DNA of 23,390 nt from Actinomycetota bacterium (GTDB lineage: Bacteria > Actinomycetota > Acidimicrobiia > Acidimicrobiales > BP-101), in the NCBI GenBank assembly GCA_030838265.1, contig JAUTXA010000242.1, positions 1-23,390 on the forward strand, given 5' to 3'. The notes below the pieces were generated by a model that saw only the letters and a program-made list of their open reading frames with translations, made no database searches and was not told where the DNA came from. Of this stretch, positions 8,282-14,198 are shown one piece after another (the first letter of the stretch is position 1; each line of letters begins with the position of its first letter). Position numbers and translations under genes: made by a program.

Positions 8282-9190
8282 CTAGCGGGCGGCGATGGCG
8301 GGGATGGCGGGCTCGACGAGCGGGGCGAGCTCGTCGATCTCGTCGGCCTGGGCCACAACGGCCTCGGCCTCGGCGGCCACGATGGCGGCCTCGACCCGAG
8401 CGTGCTCGGCCAAGGCAGCGAGTAAGGCGTGGCAGCCGACGGCCTGCTCGGCCCGCGTCGGCTCTTGGGTGGTGACGTGGCGCTGCAGGAAGCGCCCCGG
8501 GGCCACCAACAGCCGGCTCAGAACCGAGGACGGGCGACGGGCCGCAAAGCTGAGCAGCTCAGCCCCGGCCCCGATGCACAGGAGCATGGCCGGCGCCTGC
8601 AGGAAGCCGCGCAGCGGCAGCAGAGCGAGCGTGCAGACGGCGAGCAGGGCGACCAGGTTGGTGCCACACCGGTTGTGAATGCGGGTGCACTCGAGCACCG
8701 CCTCGGTGTCGTTGAGGTCGACGCCGGTCTCCATCGCCGTGACGGCCTTGTGCTCGGCGCCGTGATAGCGCCACATGGCCTGGGGCGATGCGACCCGCAG
8801 CACGCCGAGGACGACGATCCAGGGCAGGAGGTTCATGGCGGTGTCGGCCCATCCGGGGACGGCCAGGTGCTTCATGCCGTACGCCATGAACACCACCAGT
8901 CCCTCGGTGCCGACAAGGACGTTGAGGAAGCGACGGTTGACCCGCCGGGACTCGGTGGCCGCGCCCCTGGGGCGGAGCATGCCCCGGATGAAGCCGAGCT
9001 TGAGGGCCCCGCCCAGGCTGTAGATCACCCGCAGGACGGGAAAGGCGGCGAGAGGGTTGTTCGGGGTCTGGCCCACCTCGACGGTGCCGTCCTGGCGAGC
9101 GATGGCCCACGCCAGGGGTGTGCGCATCATGACCCCGTCGGCCAAGGCCTGACCGCCAGCCCTGATCGGCTCTGCTTTACGACCGCTCAT
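8282..9190 (-). CDS. DUF1385 family membrane protein (YqhQ-like)
   Basis: This family has no established function. The 302-residue product carries its signatures: GGQALADGVMM (12-22, family GGQAVxEGVMMR), RYHGAEHKAV (141-150), HNRCGTN (172-178) and TTQEP (240-244) near the C-terminal helical part. The conserved His, Glu and Cys residues in HGAEHKA and CGTN look like a metal or catalytic site, which is inference. Hydrophobic spans near 89-105, 122-138, 178-194 and 199-215 suggest several membrane segments. The last 40 residues are Ala/Glu-rich. I chose the ATG at 9190, with GGAG 8 nt upstream, over an in-frame ATG at 9262 whose extra 24 residues are not family-like. It has its own candidate promoter and ends tail-to-tail with the threonine dehydratase gene. 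Confidence 0.9.
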   Translation of the reverse strand: MSGRKAEPIRAGGQALADGVMMRTPLAWAIARQDGTVEVGQTPNNPLAAFPVLRVIYSLGGALKLGFIRGMLRPRGAATESRRVNRRFLNVLVGTEGLVVFMAYGMKHLAVPGWADTAMNLLPWIVVLGVLRVASPQAMWRYHGAEHKAVTAMETGVDLNDTEAVLECTRIHNRCGTNLVALLAVCTLALLPLRGFLQAPAMLLCIGAGAELLSFAARRPSSVLSRLLVAPGRFLQRHVTTQEPTRAEQAVGCHALLAALAEHARVEAAIVAAEAEAVVAQADEIDELAPLVEPAIPAIAAR

Positions 9191-9230
9191 CCCGCCGTCT
9201 CCGTCCCGTGTCCCCCGACATCGAAGGCCC

Positions 9231-9259
9231 AGGATAGGACCCCGGGGGCACCCTGAAAA
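9231..9259 (-). promoter_or_regulatory. Candidate promoter for the DUF1385 gene
   Basis: On the minus strand TTTTCA (9254-9259) and TATCCT (9231-9236) are 17 bp apart, each matching four of six consensus positions. It lies 40 bp upstream of the chosen ATG. Together with the hairpin at 9311-9335, it suggests the DUF1385 gene is a separate transcription unit. Confidence 0.4.
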
Positions 9260-9310
9260 CATCGGCGGCGGAATGCCCGATCTGAACCTTCGCCCCGCGT
9301 TCTCGGCGCA

Positions 9311-9335
9311 CTTCTCCGTCCCCGGGACGGGAAAG
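9311..9335 (-). terminator. Terminator-like hairpin after the truA-membrane protein genes
   Basis: A perfect inverted repeat CCGTCCC/GGGACGG is centred at 9323 and can fold as a 6-bp stem with a 3-nt loop. With one mismatch and one G-U pair the stem extends to about 11 bp (9311-9335). It begins 25 bp downstream of the membrane-protein stop codon. There is no T-run after it, so it could be an actinobacterial-type hairpin terminator or an operator palindrome. Confidence 0.35.
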
Positions 9336-9360
9336 CGCGCCCGGAACGGGGGTCAGCGGG

Positions 9361-9897
9361 TCAGCGGCGGGGGCCGAGCTGGCCGAGGCGGGGGGCGAAG
9401 CGGCTGTCGGAGAGGCAGGCGAACGCCGTCCACGCGGCCGCCCCGCAGAGGGCCAGGTTGGCCAAGCGGACGAGCACCAGCGAGGCCCGAAGTGCCCCAG
9501 GCGCCACCAGCTGGAGGTAGAGCCCGGCCGCGGCGGCCACGACCAGCACGGCCCCCGTCGCGGCGGCGCCGATGAGGGCGGCCCCGGCCAGGCCCCGCCG
9601 AGGGCCGACCACGCCGGTCACGAGCTCGGGGAACACCACCAGCAAGACGGCGACGAGCAGCAGGAGGCCGGCGACGGTGTCGGCACCACCCGTGGCGGCG
9701 CGCAGCTTGTCGCGGAGCGGGGGAACGAAGCCCACCGCGTCGACGGCGCGCAGGCCGTCGATCAGGAAGCCGATGAACTGGACGGCGGCCGCCGCCACCA
9801 GCACGCCCGCGATGGCGCCCAGTCGCTTCGGCCAGCGGTCACCCGACGGAGGCGCGTCCTCGCCCCGCGGCTGCTCGGGGGCTTCGAAGTCACTCAC
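9361..9897 (-). CDS. Small membrane protein of unknown function
   Basis: I do not recognise a family. The 178-residue product has a charged, Pro/Glu-rich N-terminal tail of about 24 residues. Four hydrophobic segments follow, at about 26-47, 75-97, 104-130 and 138-162, and a short basic C-terminus. No catalytic motif, signal peptidase site or Cys pair is visible. The start is GTG at 9897, overlapping the truA stop in GTGA, so it is almost certainly translated with truA as the last gene of the rpoA-side operon. Codon use (GC-rich third positions) matches its neighbours. The tight coupling makes it a real gene rather than a shadow frame, but its role is open. Confidence 0.75.
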   Translation of the reverse strand: MSDFEAPEQPRGEDAPPSGDRWPKRLGAIAGVLVAAAAVQFIGFLIDGLRAVDAVGFVPPLRDKLRAATGGADTVAGLLLLVAVLLVVFPELVTGVVGPRRGLAGAALIGAAATGAVLVVAAAAGLYLQLVAPGALRASLVLVRLANLALCGAAAWTAFACLSDSRFAPRLGQLGPRR

Positions 9898-10793
9898 GAG
9901 ACGGAGTTCGACGCGTCGGGGTAGCGGACCTCCCAGAGGCAGAGCCCGTGGGGCGGCGCCGGAGGCCCGGCCTGGCTCCGGTCACAGGCCCGCAGCACGC
10001 CCGACATGTCGCCGGCTCGGCGCTTGCCCAGACCGACGTCGACCATGGTGCCCACCAAGGCGCGGACCATCTGCTGGCAGAACGAGCTGGCCTCGATGTC
10101 GAAGCGCACGAGGCCGTCGCCCAGGTCGAGCCAGCCGGCGGCGACGACACGCCGGATGAGCGAGCCGTTGTCGGGAGCCTTGCGGCAGAACGACGAGAAG
10201 TCGTGCTCGCCGAAGAGAGGATCGCACGCCAGCTGCATGGCCCGAAGGTCGAGGCGCTCCTCGACGTGCCAGCTGGTGGAAGCGAGAAACGGGTCAGGGA
10301 CGGGGCGGTTGAGGACGGTGTAGCGGTAGAGCCGGGCCGTGGCCCACCGGCGGGCGTCGAAGCCGGGCTCGGCCTCGGTGACCGAGCGGACCACGATCGA
10401 TGGCGACAGCAGCTTGATGAGCGAGCGCTGCAGGGCGACCAAGTTCAACGTGCCAGGAAGGCCCGACGCGTCGAAGCTCACCACCTGTCCCCACGCGTGC
10501 ACACCGGCGTCGGTCCGTCCCGCGCACGTGAGCACCACCCGGTGCCCCAGTACCCGCTCGAGGGCGACCGTCAGATCGCCGGCCACGGTGCGGACCTGCC
10601 GGTTGGGAGCGAAGCCGCGGAAGGGGGCTCCGTCGTAAGCCACGAGCAGGCGGACACGGGTGCGCGGCCCCTCACCGCCTTCGTCAGCGACGCCGGCCGG
10701 CGCGCCATCCTCCTCCGACGGGAAGAGGGTCAGGGCTGAGGCCCCTGAAGGCTCAGACGAGCTCGATGCGAGCCATGGGCGCGTTGTCGCCAT
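9894..10793 (-). CDS. truA: tRNA pseudouridine(38-40) synthase TruA
   Basis: TruA converts uridines 38-40 of the tRNA anticodon arm to pseudouridine. The 299-residue product has the family start VRLLVAYDGAPFRGFAPNRQ (47-66), the catalytic loop CAGRTDAGVHAWGQ (90-103) with D95, the RLYRYTV segment and the C-terminal SSFCQQMVRALVGTMVDVG stretch. The only ATG available is at 10793, which overlaps the end of rplQ by 41 bp and adds about 46 poorly conserved residues before the domain. No other ATG, GTG or TTG lies between it and the core until a GTG inside the first strand (V51). A non-ATG start nearer the rplQ stop cannot be excluded. It follows rplQ, a common bacterial order. Confidence 0.94.
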   Translation of the reverse strand: MATTRPWLASSSSEPSGASALTLFPSEEDGAPAGVADEGGEGPRTRVRLLVAYDGAPFRGFAPNRQVRTVAGDLTVALERVLGHRVVLTCAGRTDAGVHAWGQVVSFDASGLPGTLNLVALQRSLIKLLSPSIVVRSVTEAEPGFDARRWATARLYRYTVLNRPVPDPFLASTSWHVEERLDLRAMQLACDPLFGEHDFSSFCRKAPDNGSLIRRVVAAGWLDLGDGLVRFDIEASSFCQQMVRALVGTMVDVGLGKRRAGDMSGVLRACDRSQAGPPAPPHGLCLWEVRYPDASNSVS

Positions 10794-11106
10794 GGCGCGG
10801 ACCGAGCTTCAGGATGCGGGTGTAACCACCTGGGCGGTCCTCGTAGCGCGGACCGATCTCGGCGAACAGCTTGTGGGCCATGTCCTTGTCACGGATGAAG
10901 GCGACCACGTTGCGCTGGCGGTAGACGCCGCCCTTCTTGGCCTTGGTGATGACCTTCTCGACGACCGGACGCAGGGCCTTGGCCTTGGCCTCGGTGGTGA
11001 CGATGGCCTCCGCCGCGATGAGAGAGGCGACGAGGTTGCCCATCATCGACTTCTGATGGGCGGCGTCGCCGCCGAAGCGACGACCCTTCTTGGGCGTGCC
11101 GGGCAT
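10753..11106 (-). CDS. rplQ: 50S ribosomal protein L17
   Basis: L17 is a large-subunit protein near the exit tunnel. The 117-residue product starts MPGTPKKGRRFGGDAAHQKSMMGNLVASL and ends GGYTRILKLGPRHGDNAPMARIELV, both typical of bacterial L17, at normal length. It follows rpoA by 4 bp, the usual rpoA-rplQ order. Its last 41 bp overlap the apparent start of truA. Confidence 0.98.
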   Translation of the reverse strand: MPGTPKKGRRFGGDAAHQKSMMGNLVASLIAAEAIVTTEAKAKALRPVVEKVITKAKKGGVYRQRNVVAFIRDKDMAHKLFAEIGPRYEDRPGGYTRILKLGPRHGDNAPMARIELV

Positions 11107-11110
11107 GGTG

Positions 11111-12052
11111 CTACTCGCCCTTGGTGCGCAGGGAGAGACCCCGCTCGTCGAGCTTCTGGATGACCTCGTCGAGAGACTTCTGACCGAAGTTGGTGATCGC
11201 CAGCAGGTCGTCGACCGTCTTGAGCACGAGTTCGCCGACCGTGTTGACCTGGGCCCGCTTCAGGCAGTTGCGGGGGCGCTCCGAGAGGTCGAGATCCTCG
11301 ATGGGAAGGTCGAGGTCGGGCGAACCGCTGGTGGCCGCGGCCACGTCGCCCAGCTCGAGGCCCTGGGGGCTGTCGCTCATGTCGGCGACGAGGGCCACCA
11401 GCGAGCGCAGGGTGTCGCCGGCCGAGGCCAGGGCCTCACGGGGCGAGAGCGAGCCGTCGGTCTCGATGTCGAGGACGAGACGGTCGAAGTTGGTCGACTG
11501 CTCGACCCGGGTGGGCTCGACCGAGAACGAGACGCGCCGGACGGGCGAGAAGATCGAGTCGACCGGGATGATGCCGATGGTCGCCGACTTCTTGTTCTTC
11601 TCGGCGCTGACGTAGCCCCGGCCCTTCTCGATGGTGAGGTCGAGCGCCAGGCGGCCCTTACCGTTCAGAGTGGCGATGACGAGCTCGGGGTTGAGCACCT
11701 CGACGTCAGACGTGGTCTGGATGTCGCCCGCTGTCACCTCAGCCGGGCCCCGCACATCGAGGCGAACGGTGATGGCTTCGTCGACCTCGGAGCGCAGGAC
11801 GACATCCTTGAGGTTCAGGATGATGTCGGTGACGTCCTCCTTCACCCCGGTCAGGGTCGTGAACTCGTGGAGGGCGTCGTCGAGGCGGACCTGGGTGATG
11901 GCGGCACCAGGGATCGACGACAGCAGGGTGCGGCGCAGCGAGTTGCCGATCGTGTACCCGAAGCCGGGCTCGAGCGGGCCGACGGCGAACTTCTGACGGT
12001 TGGCCTCCTCGTCGCCGACGGGCTCGACGGTGGGGCGCTGGATGATGAGCAT
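11111..12052 (-). CDS. rpoA: DNA-directed RNA polymerase alpha subunit
   Basis: The alpha dimer nucleates RNA polymerase assembly, and its C-terminal domain contacts UP elements and activators. The 313-residue product has the dimerisation motif GNSLRRTLLSSIPG (36-49), the N-terminal domain to about residue 230, an acidic linker, and the helix-hairpin-helix alpha-CTD (about 253-313) with RNCLKRA (261-267) and NFGQKSL (288-294). An AAGGAG site lies 11 nt before the ATG. It sits between rpsD and rplQ as in other bacteria. Length and motifs are ordinary. Confidence 0.99.
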   Translation of the reverse strand: MLIIQRPTVEPVGDEEANRQKFAVGPLEPGFGYTIGNSLRRTLLSSIPGAAITQVRLDDALHEFTTLTGVKEDVTDIILNLKDVVLRSEVDEAITVRLDVRGPAEVTAGDIQTTSDVEVLNPELVIATLNGKGRLALDLTIEKGRGYVSAEKNKKSATIGIIPVDSIFSPVRRVSFSVEPTRVEQSTNFDRLVLDIETDGSLSPREALASAGDTLRSLVALVADMSDSPQGLELGDVAAATSGSPDLDLPIEDLDLSERPRNCLKRAQVNTVGELVLKTVDDLLAITNFGQKSLDEVIQKLDERGLSLRTKGE

Positions 12053-12084
12053 GCGGGAAGGGTCTCCTTCGAGAACGGCTTGGG

Positions 12085-12711
12085 TTACTTGGAGTAGAGC
12101 TCGACGATGAGGGATTCGCGCACGGGCACATCGATGTGCTCCCGCAGCGGCAGGTCACGCAGGGTGACCTCCATCCCCTCGCCTGCACCCTCGAGCCACG
12201 GCGGGATCTGCCGGTCGAGGGTGTCGAGGTTGTGACGGATGACGATCATGGCGCGGGCCTTGTCACGGAGGGACACGACGTCGGCCTTGCGAGCACGGAA
12301 GCTGGGGATGGTGACGCGCTTGCCGTTGACGTTGACGTGGCCATGGCGCACCAGCTGGCGAGCCTGGCTGCGACTCGAGGCCCAGCCGGCGCGGAAGACG
12401 ACGTTGTCGAGCCGCAGCTCGAGCATGCGCAGCAGGTTCTCGCCGGTGATGCCCTGCATGCGCGTCGCCTCTTCGTAGAGGTTGGCGAACTGCTTCTCGA
12501 GGACCCCGTAGATGCGGCGGGCCTTCTGCTTCTCGCGCAGCTGGGTCAGGTACTCCGACCCCTGGCGCATGCGGTCACGGCCATGCTCGCCGGGGGGGTA
12601 GGGACGGCGCTCGACGGGACACTTCATCGTGTCGCACTTGGGTCCCTTGAGGAACAGCTTCATCTTCTCGCGCCGGCAGAGGCGGCAGACGGGTCCGGTG
12701 TAGCGAGCCAT
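12085..12711 (-). CDS. rpsD: 30S ribosomal protein S4, zinc-binding form
   Basis: S4 is a primary 16S rRNA binder that starts small-subunit assembly. The 208-residue product has four N-terminal cysteines, C9, C12, C26 and C31, in the arrangement of zinc-containing (C+) S4. It also has an S4 RNA-binding domain around residues 98-160 (RLDNVVFRAGWASSRSQARQLVRHGHVNVNG). It starts 3 bp after the rpsK stop and lies 32 bp before rpoA. In many bacteria S4 represses its own operon; no clear S4 leader structure was identified here. Confidence 0.98.
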   Translation of the reverse strand: MARYTGPVCRLCRREKMKLFLKGPKCDTMKCPVERRPYPPGEHGRDRMRQGSEYLTQLREKQKARRIYGVLEKQFANLYEEATRMQGITGENLLRMLELRLDNVVFRAGWASSRSQARQLVRHGHVNVNGKRVTIPSFRARKADVVSLRDKARAMIVIRHNLDTLDRQIPPWLEGAGEGMEVTLRDLPLREHIDVPVRESLIVELYSK

Positions 12712-12714
12712 CAG

Positions 12715-13113
12715 TTACACACGCCTTCTCTTCTTGGGGCGGCAGCCGTTGTGGGGAATCGGGGTCACGTCCTTGATGCCGGCCACTTCGATGCCGGTGT
12801 TCATGAGCGAGCGGATGGCGGTCTCCCGGCCCGAGCCCGGGCCCTTGACCAGGACGTCGACCTTGCGGACGCCGTGCTCCATGGCTCGGCGCGCACACGC
12901 TTCAGCCGCCATCTGGGCCGCGAAGGGGGTCGACTTGCGGGACCCCTTGAAGCCCACGTGGCCGGCAGAGGCCCAAGCGAGGACGTTCCCCTCGGTGTCG
13001 CTGATCGACACGATCGTGTTGTTGAACGAGCTCTTGATGTGCGCCACCCCGTGGGTGACGTTCTTGCGCTCGCGGCGACGGGGGCGGCGCCCGCCCGGCT
13101 TCGGCTTGGCCAT
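12715..13113 (-). CDS. rpsK: 30S ribosomal protein S11
   Basis: S11 lies on the small-subunit platform near the mRNA exit. The 132-residue product has the expected core HIKSSFNNTIVSISDTEGNVLAWASAG (25-51), GFKGSRKSTPFAAQMAAE and the C-terminal TPIPHNGCRPKKRRRV. Its ATG directly abuts the rpsM stop codon (TAAATG), and rpsD follows after 3 bp. Nothing is unusual. Confidence 0.98.
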   Translation of the reverse strand: MAKPKPGGRRPRRRERKNVTHGVAHIKSSFNNTIVSISDTEGNVLAWASAGHVGFKGSRKSTPFAAQMAAEACARRAMEHGVRKVDVLVKGPGSGRETAIRSLMNTGIEVAGIKDVTPIPHNGCRPKKRRRV

Positions 13114-13491
13114 TTACTTGCGAACCTTCTTCTTCCCGGCCACCGTCTTCTTGGGGCCCTTTCGAGTACGAGCGTTGGTGTGGGTGCGCTGGCCTCGGAC
13201 GGGCAGGCCACGGCGGTGGCGGATGCCTTGGTACGAGCCGATCTCCATCTTGCGCTTGATGTCCTGCTGCACCTCGCGGCGCAGGTCACCCTCGACCTTG
13301 AGGTTGGCGTCGATCCAGTTGCGGAGCTTGACGACCTCCTCTTCGGTGAGGTCGCGCACGCGGGTGTTCTGATCGATCTCGGTGGCGGCACACACCTTCT
13401 GGGCGGTGGTCCGGCCGATGCCGAAGATGTAGGTGAGGGAGATCTCGAGGCGCTTCTCCCTCGGGATGTCCACGCCGGAAATACGAGCCAT
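13114..13491 (-). CDS. rpsM: 30S ribosomal protein S13
   Basis: S13 forms intersubunit bridges and contacts P-site tRNA through its basic tail. The 125-residue product begins MARISGVDIPREKRLEISLTYIFGIG, includes SYQGIRHRRGLPVRGQRTHTNARTRKGP and ends KKTVAGKKKVRK, all typical. An AGGA Shine-Dalgarno site overlaps the rpmJ stop codon just upstream (TAGGACGACATG). It lies between rpmJ and rpsK as usual. Confidence 0.98.
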   Translation of the reverse strand: MARISGVDIPREKRLEISLTYIFGIGRTTAQKVCAATEIDQNTRVRDLTEEEVVKLRNWIDANLKVEGDLRREVQQDIKRKMEIGSYQGIRHRRGLPVRGQRTHTNARTRKGPKKTVAGKKKVRK

Positions 13492-13497
13492 GTCGTC

Positions 13498-13611
13498 CTA
13501 TCCCTGCCGCTGCTTGTGGCGAGGGTTGGTGCAGATCACCATGACCCGACCATGACGGCGGATCACCTTGCACTTCTCGCAGATCGTCTTGACGCTCGGT
13601 CGAACCTTCAT
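13498..13611 (-). CDS. rpmJ: 50S ribosomal protein L36, zinc-ribbon form
   Basis: L36 is the smallest large-subunit protein. I translated a 37-residue frame, MKVRPSVKTICEKCKVIRRH followed by GRVMVICTNPRHKQRQG, the exact usual length. Zinc ligands are C11, C14, C27 and H32 in the C-X2-C...C-X4-H pattern. The ATG is preceded by GGAAGAC, the GGA overlapping the infA stop TAG. It lies 6 bp from both infA and rpsM. Paralogues without the cysteines occur in some genomes; this copy is the zinc-binding type. Confidence 0.98.
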   Translation of the reverse strand: MKVRPSVKTICEKCKVIRRHGRVMVICTNPRHKQRQG

Positions 13612-13617
13612 GTCTTC

Positions 13618-13836
13618 CTACTTGTATCGCCAGGTGATGCGACCCCGGGTGAGGTCGTAGGGGGTGAGCTCCACTTGCACGCGATCGCCGGGCAGGATGC
13701 GGATGCGGTGCATCCGCAGCTTCCCGGAGCTGTGGGCCAGGACCTTGTGCCCGTTCTCCAGTTCGACCTTGAACATGGCGTTGGGGAGGGGCTCCACGAC
13801 GGTGCCCTCAAGGATGATCGCGTCTTCTCTCGACAG
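13618..13836 (-). CDS. infA: Translation initiation factor IF-1, apparent CTG start
   Basis: IF-1 binds the ribosomal A site during initiation. The 72-residue frame reads (M)SREDAIILEGTVVEPLPNA then MFKVELENGHKVLAHSSGKL, RMHRIRILPGDRVQVELTPY and DLTRGRITWRYK: a complete OB-fold IF-1. The codon at the conserved start position is CTG (13834-13836). The in-frame codons before it are CAC, CAC and GAG, then a TAG stop, so no ATG, GTG or TTG exists upstream. The first alternative, a GTG 12 codons on, would delete the first conserved strand. A TAGGAG Shine-Dalgarno site ends 6 nt before the CTG. It heads the infA-rpmJ-rpsM-rpsK-rpsD-rpoA-rplQ-truA unit, about 100 nt below a candidate promoter. A sequencing error in the start codon is the main alternative. 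Confidence 0.95.
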   Translation of the reverse strand: MSREDAIILEGTVVEPLPNAMFKVELENGHKVLAHSSGKLRMHRIRILPGDRVQVELTPYDLTRGRITWRYK

Positions 13837-13842
13837 GTGGTG

Positions 13843-13848
13843 CTCCTA
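13843..13848 (-). promoter_or_regulatory. Ribosome binding site that fixes the infA CTG start
   Basis: TAGGAG on the minus strand is a strong anti-16S match placed 6 nt before the CTG at 13836. Its first three bases are also an in-frame TAG stop, which closes the frame immediately upstream. This combination leaves CTG as the only plausible start codon for a full-length IF-1. Confidence 0.8.
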
Positions 13849-13939
13849 GGGTGGTGGCGGCGGAAGCCGAGGCTCCCGAAACGGCTGTATGGACTGCGCC
13901 CAGGCACGACGGCACGGGCCGCGAAGGCCAACGAGAGAG

Positions 13940-13967
13940 ATTACACCCGGCGTCCGCCTTCTTCCAA
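13940..13967 (-). promoter_or_regulatory. Candidate promoter for the infA-rpoA operon
   Basis: On the minus strand TTGGAA (13962-13967) and TGTAAT (13940-13945) are 16 bp apart and match consensus at four and five of six positions. An alternative reading uses TAATCT with an 18-bp spacer. Transcription from here would give infA a leader of roughly 95 nt. The location, in the only sizeable gap between the two ribosomal operons, supports it. Confidence 0.5.
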
Positions 13968-14055
13968 TGGCGTCCTGGTATGTTCCGCCGCCCGCCTGTC
14001 TGTGCCTAGGGCCTGCCGCCTCATCCAGGCGACTGTTCTTGCGAGGACCTAGGCG

Positions 14056-14077
14056 GGGACGCAGACTCTCGCGTCCC
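14056..14077. repeat. Inverted repeat with 7-bp arms and 8-nt loop
   Basis: GGGACGC (14056-14062) and GCGTCCC (14071-14077) are perfect complements around an 8-nt loop. It lies about 120 bp past the map stop codon and upstream of the candidate infA promoter. On the plus strand it is followed by a pyrimidine run but not by a T-tract. It may be a second terminator hairpin or a protein site. Confidence 0.5.
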
Positions 14078-14100
14078 TCCTCTCCTTCTCTCGAACCTCT

Positions 14101-14132
14101 TGCCGAAACCCCCATATATGGCGGTTTTGGCA
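14101..14132. repeat. 32-bp near-perfect palindrome centred on ATATAT
   Basis: Arms of 13 bp (plus strand TGCCGAAACCCCC and GGCGGTTTTGGCA) flank ATATAT, with 11 of 13 positions complementary. In plus-strand RNA one of the two exceptions is a G-U pair. It begins 67 bp downstream of the map stop codon. The likely roles are a strong, possibly bidirectional, terminator hairpin or a dimeric regulator site. The A/T-rich centre stands out in this GC-rich context. Confidence 0.7.
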
Positions 14133-14198
14133 ATGAGATCGGCGTCGCCAGGATGCACACCGGCGCCAAGGGGACCTGAGGCAGCGCCGGCGACGACC

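Larger units (their letters stand above)
13837..14198 (-). other. Gene-free map-infA junction (362 bp)
   Basis: This is the only stretch above 300 bp without a gene. It separates the spc-type operon ending in map from the infA-led operon. From the map side it contains a 32-bp near-palindrome (14101-14132), a purine-rich minus-strand run, a 7-bp hairpin (14056-14077), a candidate promoter (13940-13967) and the infA ribosome site. Three CCTAGG hexamers occur within about 210 bp. Open frames crossing it are composition artefacts: no ribosomal-operon protein, tRNA or known riboswitch was recognised. Confidence 0.7.

Noticed and set aside
14111..14120. CCATATATGG core looks like a eukaryotic CArG box
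   Set aside because: It is the chance centre of the palindrome; that factor family reading has no meaning in this bacterial context.
13846..14179. Open frames on both strands across the map-infA gap
   Set aside because: They have no recognisable domain, cross hairpins and the candidate promoter, and lack convincing ribosome sites. The recurring IYGGFG/PYMG peptides come only from the palindrome.
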